Below, in pieces: positions 10,707-21,196 of a stretch of 64,000 bases of DNA. Position 1 is the first letter of the stretch, and each line of letters begins with the position of its first letter. The translations under genes and the position numbers were made by a program. The stretch spans positions 186,001 to 250,000 of the forward strand of contig JAGKQI010000064.1 in the NCBI GenBank assembly GCA_018806915.1, written 5' to 3'. The notes beneath the pieces are model-generated. The model was given only the letters and a program-made list of their open reading frames with translations. It ran no database searches and was not told the DNA's origin. Origin of the DNA: Phytophthora colocasiae. Lineage: Eukaryota; Oomycota; Peronosporomycetes; Peronosporales; Peronosporaceae.

Positions 10707-11386
10707 ATTCTTTCTTCCGATTTGTCCCAAAGAATAAATGGCAGGCGATAGCAAGTGGCGGAGGTGCTCCAAGCTGTCAGAGCCATACAAAGCGCAAGAT
10801 ACTTGGTGACGACCATACAAATGTTAAGAGAGATTAGGGTAACAAAGGGAGCCAAAGTGAAATGACTGGCCAGGCACGAGGAGACGAACCGGTCCGGACC
10901 GGCTCGTTGAACCGCCAAGTCGAATTGGTACTGTATGTGAGATCTCCTAAAGTGCATTTTTCTTAGCCAATCACAAGCCGCGCTAAAGTATCTTTCTTGA
11001 CTCCAGACAGTGTTAAAGTCTACAAGCTCTTCCTACCTGGTAAACGCTCTGAGGTTGATCTTCGATTGGCGGTGAATACAGTATGACAGCGTATATATAC
11101 CCGCAATGCCATTGATTGAAGTCAAGATATATGACACAATCAACTGCGGCGCGCAGTCTTGCGAGTGCATGTACAGTATCTGTAACCTTACAGTAGAAGA
11201 AGTCATACATGTAGTGCAAGTTAAACGAAATTCATGAGAATGGCAATGAGAACTCAAGTGACACCCAAAAGTGGTTCGGATTCGACTTCAAGTAAAACAA
11301 AGGCAAAACGCTACACCGCTCGCTCATTCCGGCGAGCTGCTGGAAGTGGTTCTTTGCTTGGATTTCAGCCTCCACGAATTGCAGAC
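10707..11386. other. intergenic, no gene seen
   Basis: About 680 bp between the eL19 gene and the secreted Gly/Trp-rich gene. A CCAAT box (tagccaatcac, near 10960) lies about 255 bp upstream of the eL19 start. No convincing ORF is present. Confidence 0.4.
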
Positions 11387-11668
11387 TTACCAGCCCCATC
11401 CAGGGCGTCCCCATCCCCAACCGTGGTGGTGGTGGCCCCAGCCCCATCCAGGACGTCCCCAGCCCCATCCAGGGCGTCCCCATCCCCAACCTGGGCGTCC
11501 TCCCCAGCCCCACATCTCCTTGTCGCCGTCGTTCGGAGCTTCCGCGTTGGCCTCGAGGCCTCCATTCGCTGCTGTATCCTCAGCCAGAGCTCTCAGAGCG
11601 GGGGAATCAATTGCAACGACACTCGAAGTAGCGAGGGCCGTCGCGACAGCAATAGCTGCGAACTTCAT
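11387..11668 (-). CDS. small secreted Gly/Trp-rich repeat protein
   Basis: Encodes 93 residues from the ATG at 11668. A clear signal peptide (MKFAAIAVATALATSSVVA, about 19 residues) is followed by an acidic spacer of about 30 residues. The rest is a low-complexity tail made of GWGWGRP units with one HHHH block. There is no catalytic motif. The family is not one I can name; secreted glycine-rich proteins of oomycetes are often wall- or surface-associated, but that is inference. A strong splice donor (gctgGTAAGT) overlaps the stop codon, so the annotated C-terminus could be removed by splicing and replaced by a downstream exon. The repeat units are nearly identical at DNA level and could vary in number between strains. 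Confidence 0.65.
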   Translation of the reverse strand: MKFAAIAVATALATSSVVAIDSPALRALAEDTAANGGLEANAEAPNDGDKEMWGWGGRPGWGWGRPGWGWGRPGWGWGHHHHGWGWGRPGWGW

Positions 11669-12199
11669 GGTGCTTGATCTGCTTGTTTTGTTGTGTTAAC
11701 TTGCTCTCTCGGAAGCAAATTGCACTGTGAGCAAAGCTTGCGGCCGAGCCTAAGGGAGAAATCGTTCGGGTTTCAGGGAGAGTGCGTTGGGAGCTGCGTC
11801 GACCGGCATCAAGTCAAGCGCGTTGATGGATGTTGATCCTCGATAACACGTTTGTTGAAGACTTTGAAGTACGTCAATGGGGAAACTGCGTTGGGAGGCT
11901 GCGTTAACTGCTACCAAGTCAAGTGCGTTGGGTGAGGTTTATCCAGTTAGCGAAGTGTAAATTCAGGGCTCCGAAGATTAAAACCCTCGAGCTGACGCTA
12001 CACCATCACAGCAACAATTTGCACGGAGTTGACGTCTTAAACCAACTGAGTGGATATGCGCTGATAGCATCACAGTCTCCAGGGTCAAACGTCAGTCCAT
12101 ACGATATCGACGGTGGGCAATTTGCTAGTTTCGACGTTGCCAATTCGCTTCAACCTGTTTCCGTAATGCTGGTGGGAGTTCAGAATGGGTCTTCTTCAC
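11669..12199. other. intergenic, no gene seen
   Basis: About 530 bp between the secreted-protein gene and the rearranged pseudogene. Phrases such as gttgggagctgcg and gttgggaggctgcg, with caagtcaagcgcgttg and caagtcaagtgcgttg, recur about 95 bp apart (11790-11930). This suggests a decayed local duplication. Confidence 0.35.
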
Positions 12200-13722
12200 T
12201 TCCAAAGGTGTAGTTTTGGTTTGCTACATCTCAGCTCATGCTTCTCGCAATGTCGTACCAATTGGTTAACTTCACCGTACTCAGCTGGTTTCCGTGCTAA
12301 GATCAATTCTGGATACTGTTGAGCTCGATTCGGGCGCGTCAATTCTTCCCGAAGGCTCCACATCCACTCCCAACAGCTCTTCTTTACTGGCTTCTGGTGA
12401 TGGTGGGGTGGCAGACCGTTCATTTGACGTCGTTGATACCTCTCACGATTTCCTTCTCAGGTGAACTGTTGTTGCTGTTGTTACGGCTTCGGCGTCGTGA
12501 TAAAAGTGGCTCTCTTGGCTTCGGAGGCGATAGATCGCCGAGTAAATCCATGAGTAAACTGTCTCGAGCGCTGGCAAGGTCGTCATTGGTGTTTCCAGAA
12601 GGCAGAACAGATTCTACAGGTTGTGGTGGTGGGGATTTCTGCCTTGGAGGTGTTACAGTTGTCTCCTTCATAATTTCCGCCTTTGGCTTCGGTTCCCCTT
12701 CTTTCTCTGTAGGGTTATATCTTGATGGAGTGGCGAATAATTCAGCCAGAAGGTCATTTTGTTGCTTCGCGACATCGACAACTGGAGGGGATTGTGTTGA
12801 TTCTGGAGGTAGATCTGCTCGTGCTATCTTCTCGAAATAATCCACCTCTTCACTTTTGGCTGTGGACTCTTGTTGACGTCGGTCACTTCGTGAACTACGA
12901 GGTTCTGATGGGAACAAATCTGCGAGAAGATCGTCTTTCGCTGATAAACGTTGGGTTACTGGAGCAGAAGGTGTTTCATCTCGCACCGGATCCGGTTTCG
13001 TCTCTACAACAGGCTCTGGCTGCCTCAAGTTTGACTCCTCTTGTGGTTCTCGTGTTGATTTGGCAAACGGATCGTCAAAACCGCTTCTCCTACTACTGGA
13101 TCCACCGAACAGCGAGTCAAAAGTTGAGCTGGAGGTTGTAATCGTTGGACCAAAGCCAAAAGGATCGGCTCCGGTTGTTCTTCTAACTTACTTCCACGAG
13201 CTCCACCTTTGTTGATCCGAGCAATGAAGACAGCGGCGTTGAATTCAATTCGTCTTTATCACTGCCTTGGAAAAATGACGCAGAAACTCCACCTTTAGCA
13301 GAATCCTCAGCATTTGAAGTCATAGTGACTTCAGCACTTTCAAACTTCTTGGATCCGCGCACTGTTGGTGTGTATCCAGAGATGTCGAAAGTATCTTCCG
13401 CCTCTAAATGGCTGGCTTTCTCGCCACCAATTGGCTCTGGCGATGGTGGGGATCCAAAATCTCCACTGCCAATGACACCATTTTTTCTTCTTCCTATGAA
13501 AAAGAAGTTCAGGCAATGGAAGAAATCCAAGTACAAGAAGGGCCCATTCGATGATAGTTGCGATTTTAGGGATGACGACGTGAATAATTGGACATCTTCG
13601 AACAAGAATTGGGATAGCGCTGCTGAGTTGGAGGTGGCTGCAGCGGCTTCTGCTAGAAGGTGGGAAAATGGGAGGAGGGTTCGATGACGAGTTTACCAAG
13701 ATGCTTGGCGGAGTCCTTCACC
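12200..13722 (-). pseudogene. deleted and internally inverted copy of the coiled-coil gene at 28450
   Basis: From about 13480 down to 12440 the minus strand is nearly identical to 28925-29957 of the intact gene. It carries several small indels that break the frame, for example around 13190. Blocks matching about 30030-30068 and 30783-30990 follow directly, so at least two internal segments of the parent are deleted. At the other end, 13493-13722 matches about 28700-28923 but on the plus strand, so the first part of the copied gene is inverted relative to the rest. Introns give no clue because the parent has a single exon. Frameshifts, deletions and the inversion make this a non-functional duplicate. 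Confidence 0.9.
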
Positions 13723-13766
13723 ATGCCTCGTTCGTTATCCTAAAAATCTAACCCACCAAAAGACTG

Positions 13767-15141
13767 TTATTTTTTCTCTTTGTCTTCCATGATCTGAAAT
13801 AAGCACAAATGCGTTAGTCGTTCAAAGTACATGAATCATACCCCCCTCATGCTGTCTTACCTTGTTAATCTTCTCCAGATCGTTCGCTAATTTGCTGCTT
13901 TGTTTCTGCTTCTTCCGACGAGTTTTTTCTTCCACATCAACGTCCTTGCGGTCGAGTCCTGCTGCTTTACGACGTCTTGCTGTCTCTTCATCATCGTCGT
14001 CACTATCTCCTCCTAGAGAATCCATACCTTGGTATTCAGCGTAGTCGTCTGTTTGACCGGTCATCTTGGCCTCCTTCTCCTTTCGTTCCTTCTCCCGCTT
14101 GGCCTTCTTTTGCGTCTCCACTGCCTTCCGCAATGTCTCCTTCCACGCCCATTCCGCATCTTCCTCTTTCTTCCGAGCGATTTCTTCCTTTTCAGTGATA
14201 GAGGCGCTGAGGTTGGAGAAGTATCCGGCGCTCTTAATCGCTTCTTTCTTCGCTGCATCAGCAGACGCATCATCCATGCGTTGATCAATCGGAACGTACT
14301 CACCCACGTCTGGGAAGATATCTTCATCTTCATCCGTAATTTCAACGTTAGCAATTGGTTTTGGTACTTCAGCATCTCGCCTAACTTCTCCTCTTTGGTG
14401 TTCTGTTTTCCTCCTCTTCCGCATCTTCTTCTTGCAGCTCATGATTTCAGCCACTCGGTCAATGAGTGACTCTTCCAGAATACCACTAACCACTTCATCA
14501 GGTTCCGGACAGTCCTCTTTGCTCCTCTGAACACTCACAGGAATACTTTCGATCTCCGTCGCCGACAAGTTGAACGTGTAGTCCATTCTCCCGGGCAGAA
14601 AGAGCTCCGATTTGACTGAAGCTTCGGCTGTGCTCTGACAAGCGTGGAAGTACACCAGTCTCCCCATTCTCGTTTTGAACGTGAGTTTGTTATCGGCCGG
14701 CTTCACTGCTTCACCAGTACATATCTGCTTCTGCTTTTGAGCCAATAGTGACTCCTTTTCACGCTTCAACTGAGCCAACAACGCATAGTCCAGCCCCTTA
14801 ACCAGATGTGTGTGTTCCATATCTCCACCTAGAAACTTGCTTTGCTCCGTATTGAGATGCTTATACTCCTCAGCATCAATCATGTCTCCAGTGCCGCCTC
14901 TGCGTCGCTCGGCTGCTCGATCTCGATACAAACTCGACGTCTTGGGTGCCTGCAGGTCGGAATTATCTGCGGGCGTTGCATTCTTCGGTTTCTTGCTCTT
15001 TTTCTTGGCTTTCTTCACGGACAGCTTCTTAATTTCAGCTAGATCTGCTTCAGATAAGTTCCGTTTGCCTCCATAGCCGCGTTGGCTCTGGTCGCGGGCG
15101 TCACGACTCGCTACCAACTGCCTAAAGTCATCTTGATTCAT
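13767..15141 (-). CDS. RED/IK-family spliceosomal protein, two exons
   Basis: Exon 1 is 13861-15141. A GT-AG intron of 67 nt follows, then a nine-codon last exon 13767-13793 (IMEDKEKK, stop), giving 435 residues. The RED protein (IK) is a component of the activated spliceosome. Features include the N-terminal NQDDFRQLV, YRDRAAERRRGGTGDMIDAE, KFLGGDMEHTHLVKGLDYAL and the central FLPGRMDYTFNL. The C-terminal part has DIFPDVGEYVP, GYFSNL and an acidic/basic tail ending in DLEKINKIMEDK. These match the N- and C-terminal RED domains. It lacks the long RED/RE dipeptide repeat of the animal protein. If the intron is not removed, the frame ends instead in VRQHEGGMIHVL. Confidence 0.88.
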
Positions 15142-15586
15142 GGTTTATTGAGTATTAATTCCTGCAGGTATAACTACATCCTTATCTGTTCTGACAGTAT
15201 TATTTTTGTTGTTATTTTACTGGTAGAAACAAAGTTGTATTTCCACCAGTAGTGTGTCTTATATCCATCCATTGGTGGAGAACGTCTGAGATGCACCCTT
15301 AAAAACGGGTCAAGTGTAAACCGCATGCGACATACAAATACTAAGACTCGCAGCCCTATCACCCTGTTTTAACGTACGAATTAGCCAACTCGTGCCAACA
15401 GCCTTCGAAACGCGGTCGGCACTGGAACAGCATCATTTTTTGCCTGTTACTCCAGTTTTACTGCAAAGGTGCGTGGTCTTCCTTCGTCGCTTAGGATACA
15501 GGGGTCCTTGATAGAAGGGGGAGAGATAGAAACCCTCTAAAAAAGCTTCGTTAACTGATTTCCCTTATATTAATATATACAGAAAG
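15142..15586. other. intergenic, divergent promoter region
   Basis: About 445 bp between the divergently transcribed RED and NAC-beta genes. It must hold both promoters. No ORF. A pyrimidine-rich stretch precedes the NAC-beta start. Confidence 0.4.
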
Positions 15587-16075
15587 ATGGCTGACGCTAT
15601 TACTCTCGCGCGTGAACGCCTCGCGGCCAAGTTCGGTGACGTCCGTACGGGCGGCAAGGGTACGGTGCGCCGAAAGCGCAAAGCCGCCCACAAGACGGCC
15701 ACGGCTGACGACAAGAAGCTCGGTGCTACCCTGAAGAAGCTGGGTGTGACCCCCATCCCCGGTGTGGAGGAGGTGAACCTCTTCAAGGCTGACGGCCAGG
15801 TTATCCACTTCCAGGCCCCCAAGGTGCAGGCCTCCATCGCCTCCAATACGTACGCCGTGTCGGGCTTCAACCAGACCAAGTCGCTGCAGGAGCTGCTGCC
15901 GGGCATTATCAACCAGCTGGGCCCGGACAACCTTGCCAACCTCAAGCAGATCGCTGAGTCGTACACGGCTGCCCAGAAGGCCGCTAAGGCTGCCTCGGCT
16001 GCTGCCGCTGACGACGACGACGATGAGGTCCCGGACCTTGTGGACAACTTCGAGGACGTTAGCCAGCAGGATTAA
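15587..16075 (+). CDS. nascent polypeptide-associated complex beta subunit (BTF3)
   Basis: Encodes 162 residues. NAC-beta pairs with NAC-alpha at the ribosomal exit tunnel and shields nascent chains. Signature stretches are [20 protein letters not shown] at about residues 24-43 (with the ribosome-binding basic RRKxKxxHK motif), [39 protein letters not shown], and the short NAC-fold end [20 protein letters not shown]. The C-terminus is an Ala-rich helix followed by acidic [17 protein letters not shown]. The single exon has strongly biased codon use, typical of a highly expressed gene. Confidence 0.95.
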   Translation: MADAITLARERLAAKFGDVRTGGKGTVRRKRKAAHKTATADDKKLGATLKKLGVTPIPGVEEVNLFKADGQVIHFQAPKVQASIASNTYAVSGFNQTKSLQELLPGIINQLGPDNLANLKQIAESYTAAQKAAKAASAAAADDDDDEVPDLVDNFEDVSQQD

Positions 16076-16476
16076 GAAGCACGCGAGGAGCCGGCAGCTC
16101 GCAGTTGAAGAGGTGGAAGACGGTCGTTGTCGAACATCCGCTGGAGGAGGGTACGAGCACGCCACTTTCCGCCCTTGATGTCCTATAGGTTTCGCATCAA
16201 GGAGCGTAATTTCTTAAGAGAATCCCAGTACTACTAGTACGCCAGGCATTAACATCGGAGCAGTGGAGTAAACTGCGCGTGTGTGTGTGTTCATTGCGTC
16301 TGTCAAGAAGGAACTTGCTTGTCATTCAGGTACTAATCGATACAGAGAGGGAAAAAAAAGATGTTGCTGTAGTGGTTAAAACTCTGTTTCTCCATTATCA
16401 TGTCAGCAGTTCACGTGCCGCCACTGTAGAATCGTCAGCTCTGCTCCACCATTAACTACACTGCTGTCAGCCTAAG
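16076..16476. other. intergenic between convergent genes
   Basis: About 400 bp between the NAC-beta and uL23m genes, which converge. It contains 3' UTRs; no further gene is seen. Confidence 0.45.
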
Positions 16477-16819
16477 TTACTCCTTGAGTGTCACAATAGC
16501 TTTCTTCCAGTCCTTCTCCTTGTACACGTAGCGACCACGGAATGCACGTTTAAACTTGCCTGTAACAATTGCAAATGTAATTAATGCGATATTCCTACTA
16601 AAACATTGTCCTATGACCATTGCACGCACCTTCGTAGTTCATGGTGTTGACCTTGGCCACCGGAAGGTCATAGACCTTGGTCAGATACTCCTTAATCTCG
16701 TGCTTGGTGTAGTGCGGCTCCACGCGGAAGACGAACTGGTTGTCGCGCAGTCGCGTACGCGCGTTCTTGCCCATGAAGGTCACCGCCATGTTGGGGAACT
16801 TGACGCGATTCCACACCAT
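16477..16819 (-). CDS. mitochondrial ribosomal protein uL23m, two exons
   Basis: Exon 1 is 16630-16819 and exon 2 is 16477-16559; the 70-nt intron is GT-AG. The joined product is 90 residues. MVWNRVKFPNMAVTFMGKNA, then VFRVEPHYTKHEIKEYLTKV and VAKVNTMNYEGKFKRAFRGR, follow the L23 fold: a KxEIK helix and a V-x-VNT strand. The size and lack of a long N-terminal extension fit an organelle-type L23, most likely mitochondrial. It is divergent from MED18, with 157 bp between the two start codons. Confidence 0.8.
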
Positions 16820-16976
16820 TTTGCCTCTGCGTTTATGAGCTCATGTGGCTCACAGCCGCTGCTTTTCTACCAATCAGAAGATTTTATTATATTTTCAGCG
16901 AATCATTTTTATTATTGGGAGAGAAATAGTTTAAACCAATGACAGGAACGATTGTCGCTCCACAATTGTGACAACA

Positions 16977-18117
16977 ATGGCTCGAGCGGGCAAGTGCTTC
17001 GAGTGCGTTCTCCAGGGCGAAGTGGTGCGTTTAGTGGCTTTATGACTGCAGGAAGTGCATAAGAAGATACTGGAGATTAAAATGACGGGTTTTTGTGGAT
17101 ATTGCACCCTTTGCTCCGATGATATTGACGTTAGAACTTCAAACACTTCCCCTCATTCGTCGAACGCCTCAGTGGATTGTGCGATGAGAGTGTCGTCAAG
17201 GTAATTTATGTGGATTTATCTGCTATTTATTTTTTTATATTCGTGTTTAACTATCTAAGAACTTAAACGGTTTAATATACTGCAGGAGGACATCGCGTAC
17301 AAGGAGTACGTGTACAACTTCGACGACAAATGTCCTCAGTACATCCAGGGCGTCCCGCACTACGAAGTGCGTGCGCGTCACGTGTTTTCCGGATCTGCAA
17401 CTTTCCAGGGGGAAGCTGTGGAGATGCCGTCGGATGGAGGACAGAAGTGGTAAGGAAACGTGCAGGATAAAGTTTTGAGAAGGATCCTTACAGGTATGAA
17501 CCTTTTGTCAGGGAGCTGCGATACATTGGACGATGGGAACGTAAGAAAATGTCGGAACACGTGGGTAGCGCTCCACTGGGTGTACCATTCCGCAGTCAAA
17601 TCGCTGTATCTGTCGGACAGAATGTGCGCGCGTTTCTCGGCACGCTGGGATTCCGGTAATGAACGCTGTAGGATCACTATTTTGTTTATCTTGATTCTGA
17701 CAATGCTTTGTTTATTGCCTACAGCCACAGCTACAGGTACATGCGTCTTGGTACGCGATGGCAATTCCCGAATGGCATCACCATTGAAGCCACGCGCATG
17801 AAAGCGGTAAGCTAGCAGTTAATTTTGTGATTTTCGACACCTTACTGATGGATGATATTTACATTCTTTAGTTGACGAATGAGGACGAGAAAGATGAATA
17901 CCGTCTTGTGGATCTGGAGAACCTTCGCGTCGAAGCGCTTCTCGTCGAGATCTTTGCACTTACGACGGACGAGAAGATCGATGAAGCTTCCCAGAAGATC
18001 CGCCGCTTTGCAGTAGACCTGGACCCGTATTTCATTGAACGTCCATCCGAAGGCAAGGAGATCCTGCACAGTACGGCTACATTGGCTGCTGAGCGTCGTA
18101 AGCGTCCCCGTCAGTAA
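16977..18117 (+). CDS. Mediator subunit MED18-like, six exons
   Basis: Exons: 16977-17024, 17135-17200, 17286-17449, 17494-17655, 17725-17806 and 17872-18117. All introns are GT-AG and the product is 255 residues. Matches to the MED18 pattern are the N-terminal FECVLQGEV, a VERLSGLCDES segment and YEVRARHVF. Further on are ELRYIGRWE, FLGTLGFRHSYRYMRLGTRW and the end VEALLVEIFALTTDEKIDEA. MED18 is a head-module subunit of Mediator with a two-sheet beta-barrel fold that contacts RNA polymerase II. Animal MED18 is about 208 residues; this one has insertions around exon 3. The first intron acceptor (gttag before AACTTC) was chosen because it keeps phase and completes the motif. Confidence 0.75.
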
Positions 18118-18246
18118 AATCTTGATGAAAAGAAGCAGCAATAAGAGTTTTGCTTTGCGGATAATTTCAAAATGAATTGCAGTGCTGTGACTTGCGATAC
18201 AAAACCTTCCTTGGGGGTTGTAGACGTCGTGCCTAAGTTTCCTTGT

Positions 18247-19284
18247 CTAATTGCAGTCACAGCCGAAACCTTGTTGCTTGACGGCTCGATATTGGGGAGG
18301 CGTCTGCGAGAGTCGAATGATTTCCGGTGCAGCAGATTGTTCTTCCTTCTCGACTCCATTTTCCTTGCTCTGTTCTTTCTTTTCTGCGCGATGGTCTTCC
18401 ACCATGCGGTCTATCAGGCACTGAAATGCCTCCTCAACACGCTCGCCACTCTTAGCTGACGCACGGAACCACTCTACGATGTTGTTCTTGTCGACGCATT
18501 TCTGCATGTTCACGCCGAGATCCAGCGCCCCCATGGGGTCCAGTAGCAGGTCGCTCTTGTTAGCAACCATCACCACCGGGATCTCCTCACCTTCGTTCAA
18601 GTCCTTGCAGCACGTGTCGATCTCGTTCTTCCAGTTCACGACCGCATCGATCGTATTCGCCCGGGTGATGTCACACACAATCACCGCTCCTTTGGCTTCT
18701 CGGAAATAGCCACGTGTGAACTTAGCGAAGCGATCCTGGCCAGCGATATCCCAGAGCTGCAAGCTGATAGTCAGCTGCTCGTCATATTCGATGAGTTTCT
18801 CCACGAAATCCGCCCCAATGGTGCTCACGTACTCGTCACTAAAGTCATTTCGAGTGAACCGGCGAATGGTGCTCGTCTTCCCACAGCGAGCGTTACCTAC
18901 GATCAAAACTTTCATAATGACCGTCTCCGGTTCATCGTCTAATGAGTCATCACTCTCTTCCGACCCACTACTCTCCGAACCGCTCGAGTACTGTGCCAAC
19001 ATCTCCTCGATCTCTTCTTTGGTCGGTGCTGGGGTGTTCTCAAGCTCTTCCAGTTGCTGATGGACCTCTTCCAGACTCAACGAAGCTGTCACAGAGCGTG
19101 AACGTTGGGTTAAAGCTTCCGTTTGACGAGAAGAACTCGTTGGTGCGCTGTGTACACTGTGAACGTCGTTCATGTCGTCAAGATCGGGAACTTCCGAATC
19201 GTTGCCAATGCTGCTGCGGTGCTGTTGAATGATCCGTGCCGAATGCTTCGAGAACAGGGCAGCCACGTCGCCGTACTCGTTCAT
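18247..19284 (-). CDS. Rab32-like small GTPase with long N-terminal extension
   Basis: Encodes 345 residues; the GTPase domain starts near residue 122. G motifs are visible: P-loop GNARCGKTS, switch I around YVSTIGADF, WDIAGQDRF (G3), NKSDLL (G4) and SAKSGE (G5). IAGQ instead of TAGQ in G3 and the STIGADF switch resemble the Rab32/Rab38 group, which acts in traffic to lysosome-related compartments. The first 120 residues are acidic and Ser-rich with a probable short coiled coil (LSLEEVHQQLEELENTPAPT) and are unusual for Rabs. The C-terminus ends in GFGCDCN, a likely geranylgeranylation site of C-x-C type with one extra residue. It converges on MED18. Confidence 0.85.
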   Translation of the reverse strand: MNEYGDVAALFSKHSARIIQQHRSSIGNDSEVPDLDDMNDVHSVHSAPTSSSRQTEALTQRSRSVTASLSLEEVHQQLEELENTPAPTKEEIEEMLAQYSSGSESSGSEESDDSLDDEPETVIMKVLIVGNARCGKTSTIRRFTRNDFSDEYVSTIGADFVEKLIEYDEQLTISLQLWDIAGQDRFAKFTRGYFREAKGAVIVCDITRANTIDAVVNWKNEIDTCCKDLNEGEEIPVVMVANKSDLLLDPMGALDLGVNMQKCVDKNNIVEWFRASAKSGERVEEAFQCLIDRMVEDHRAEKKEQSKENGVEKEEQSAAPEIIRLSQTPPQYRAVKQQGFGCDCN

Positions 19285-19658
19285 ACCGTTAAAATTCAGT
19301 TAATCGATGACGTTCTTAACGAGCGAGAGAGCACTGCGACAGCAACTGGGACGAGCTCCGGATGGTCAGGAAAAGCCACAATGGAGCTCTTCAACTTCAG
19401 CTTTCCATCTGATTCAAAATTTAATTAATTTTTATTCGATCAATGTTAGCGTCACCGTACTTAAGTGAGAGTTAGGGGTAACACGAGACCTGTACATGGT
19501 CATTTAAAGTGAATAGATTTTATAAATTTCAGCGTTTGTAGAGATTTTATATGGCGGGAAATAACTGGCTTCTATTCACTGTCGTGCTATTATCGGTGTC
19601 ACTTGAATGTATATCGGGCGTGTAACTCGAATGTACAAAACATTTTCTCGCTCGCGCA

Positions 19659-19961
19659 ATGCATGAGCGTGCCGACACGTTACGGGTTTTCCTGGCGACG
19701 ACAAAGGACAACCAGTGGCTCAGCTCTGAATCCAAAGATGTTACGAAGCTGAGGGATGGGGAGTGTACCGCTCTTATTTTGGATCTAACGAAGGTAAACC
19801 GAGAGTTACTCGCAAATGGCTTTCTATCGAATGCTCTGTGTGGAATGGATACTCCAGCACATCGCCAGATTCATGTGCTTGTTGGGACCCCATCTGATAG
19901 AGTCAACTTCTTGAGTCTTTTTCAAACGACGGTGGCCATTGCGTTCACTCACAGTAGATGA
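19659..19961 (+). pseudogene. CRN (Crinkler)-like N-terminal fragment
   Basis: A 100-residue open frame that resembles the N-terminal targeting region of Crinkler effectors. It has TLRVFLATTKDNQWL where CRNs have L-x-LFLAK followed by a WL pair, and RQIHVLVGTP where CRNs end the region with HVLV-VP. The first about 45 residues of a CRN (ubiquitin-like start) are absent upstream. The frame stops about 17 residues after HVLV, so no C-terminal effector domain is present. The LFLAK motif has changed to VFLAT. I read it as a decayed fragment, not a working effector gene. The identification is by pattern memory only. Confidence 0.5.
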
Positions 19962-20029
19962 AAGACACCCCGAGAAGATAAGAACTTCAAGGAGAATCTG
20001 TGCAAGCGGTATGGATGCTACCGCCGAAG

Positions 20030-20975
20030 TGAGACCTGGTTGACTGAGCACTTTTTTTCTTTTCGGGTTTCTTTGTCATCTTGGTGAGATCGATGAGTCG
20101 GGTGTTTCGTATGCCATCGTCCCAAAGCTTTAAATGGTAGGTGCCGTCGGTGTCACGAATGAAGCTGGTCATGAAATGATCAAACGCGTATTCAAACGGC
20201 TTGAACAGCAACAAACCATTTCTAACGTTAGCAATGTTCTGGACCTTCACCAGTGCAGGTGCCAATCTTTCATTGCGTCGAGGAACAGGTGTGCTCCGAT
20301 CACAAGTGACTTCGGAAAATCGACGTCGAGGTAAAAAGGTTGTCCTTAGTGACGTGCACAATATGGTGGCTAGGATGGGTGAGCACCGACGTGGAGCATT
20401 AGTGTGGAGAAGAGCCTCGAGACAGCGATGTGGAACTTTTGCAAGACGCGTGGCAATCGAGCTGCTGTTTACGTCGACGATGCCAATACAGCGCAGACTT
20501 TTAGACTTGGTGATTGTGTGTAGCACAAGAGTCTGTTACACGCATTAGGAGACACCAGCCTTAATATTGGCTTTACAGCCCGTATCCCTGCCGAAATAAG
20601 CCTTTCGTATCCCCTTGCTGCGGCTTCTACGGGACCACCTAGGCGTACACACCAACTTGGTAAAAAAGCTCACGAAATCTTCGGGAATCAGCTGCTCGGC
20701 TTGTGCCTCATCACCGTTCGCCACCAAACGCGCTGCACAGGCCGTGACCTCACGGTTACGCTTGGCAACCGACATCGAAGTCCGTTGCCTGAAAATCTTA
20801 TGCGTTTGCTTGTAATACTTCTCAATGTGCGCAGTAAACGCCTCCCAGATTTCATGCGCTCGACATCGACTGGTGAAGACTCCCAGTTCCCTTCAGGTAC
20901 CTGTATTTCGGGCTCGCTGCCGCTCATATGGATTTGGCTCGCAGAAATCGACTTGACACTGTGGAAAATTTTCAA
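20030..20975 (-). pseudogene. remnant of a FAR1/MULE-like (zinc-binding, transposase-derived) gene
   Basis: On the minus strand, reading frames at about 20975-20545 and below include WEAFTAHIEKYYKQTHKIF, then RTSMSVAKRNREV, then a LIPEDFVSFFTKLVCT segment and GCKANI with a downstream ATHNHQ. This order (W...F-x-R-T-S...R-N, then C...C-x-A-x-I, then H-x-H) is the FAR1-like zinc-binding domain carried by Mutator-like transposases and their relatives, which are common in Phytophthora. The frame is interrupted by stops after this domain. No transposase core or terminal repeats were found. Confidence 0.5.
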
Positions 20976-21196
20976 ATGAGCGGCTCTGAGGCTTTTCGGG
21001 ACGGGTGAAAGGGGGAAAATCTTAATGTCTAAAATTCGCGCTGATGGTATTTTATCGGCGTAATTTACCTAGAGCGTACTGTTCAAACTCGTTTAGCTAC
21101 GATGTTGCTTGTCCTAAAAACAATAAATGTTTTAAAAACACTAGAACAATTTATTGTGTGATTGTTTTTTCTAACAATTTATTGTTTTTTGACATC

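Noticed and set aside
13183..13699. Two ORFs over the inversion junction of the pseudogene
   Set aside because: They join sense and antisense pieces of the duplicated fragment; not a new gene.
16333..16375. Possible small-RNA gene in the NAC-beta to uL23m gap
   Set aside because: Only a poly-A run and no folded RNA signature visible; I could not support any tRNA or ncRNA in the window by eye.
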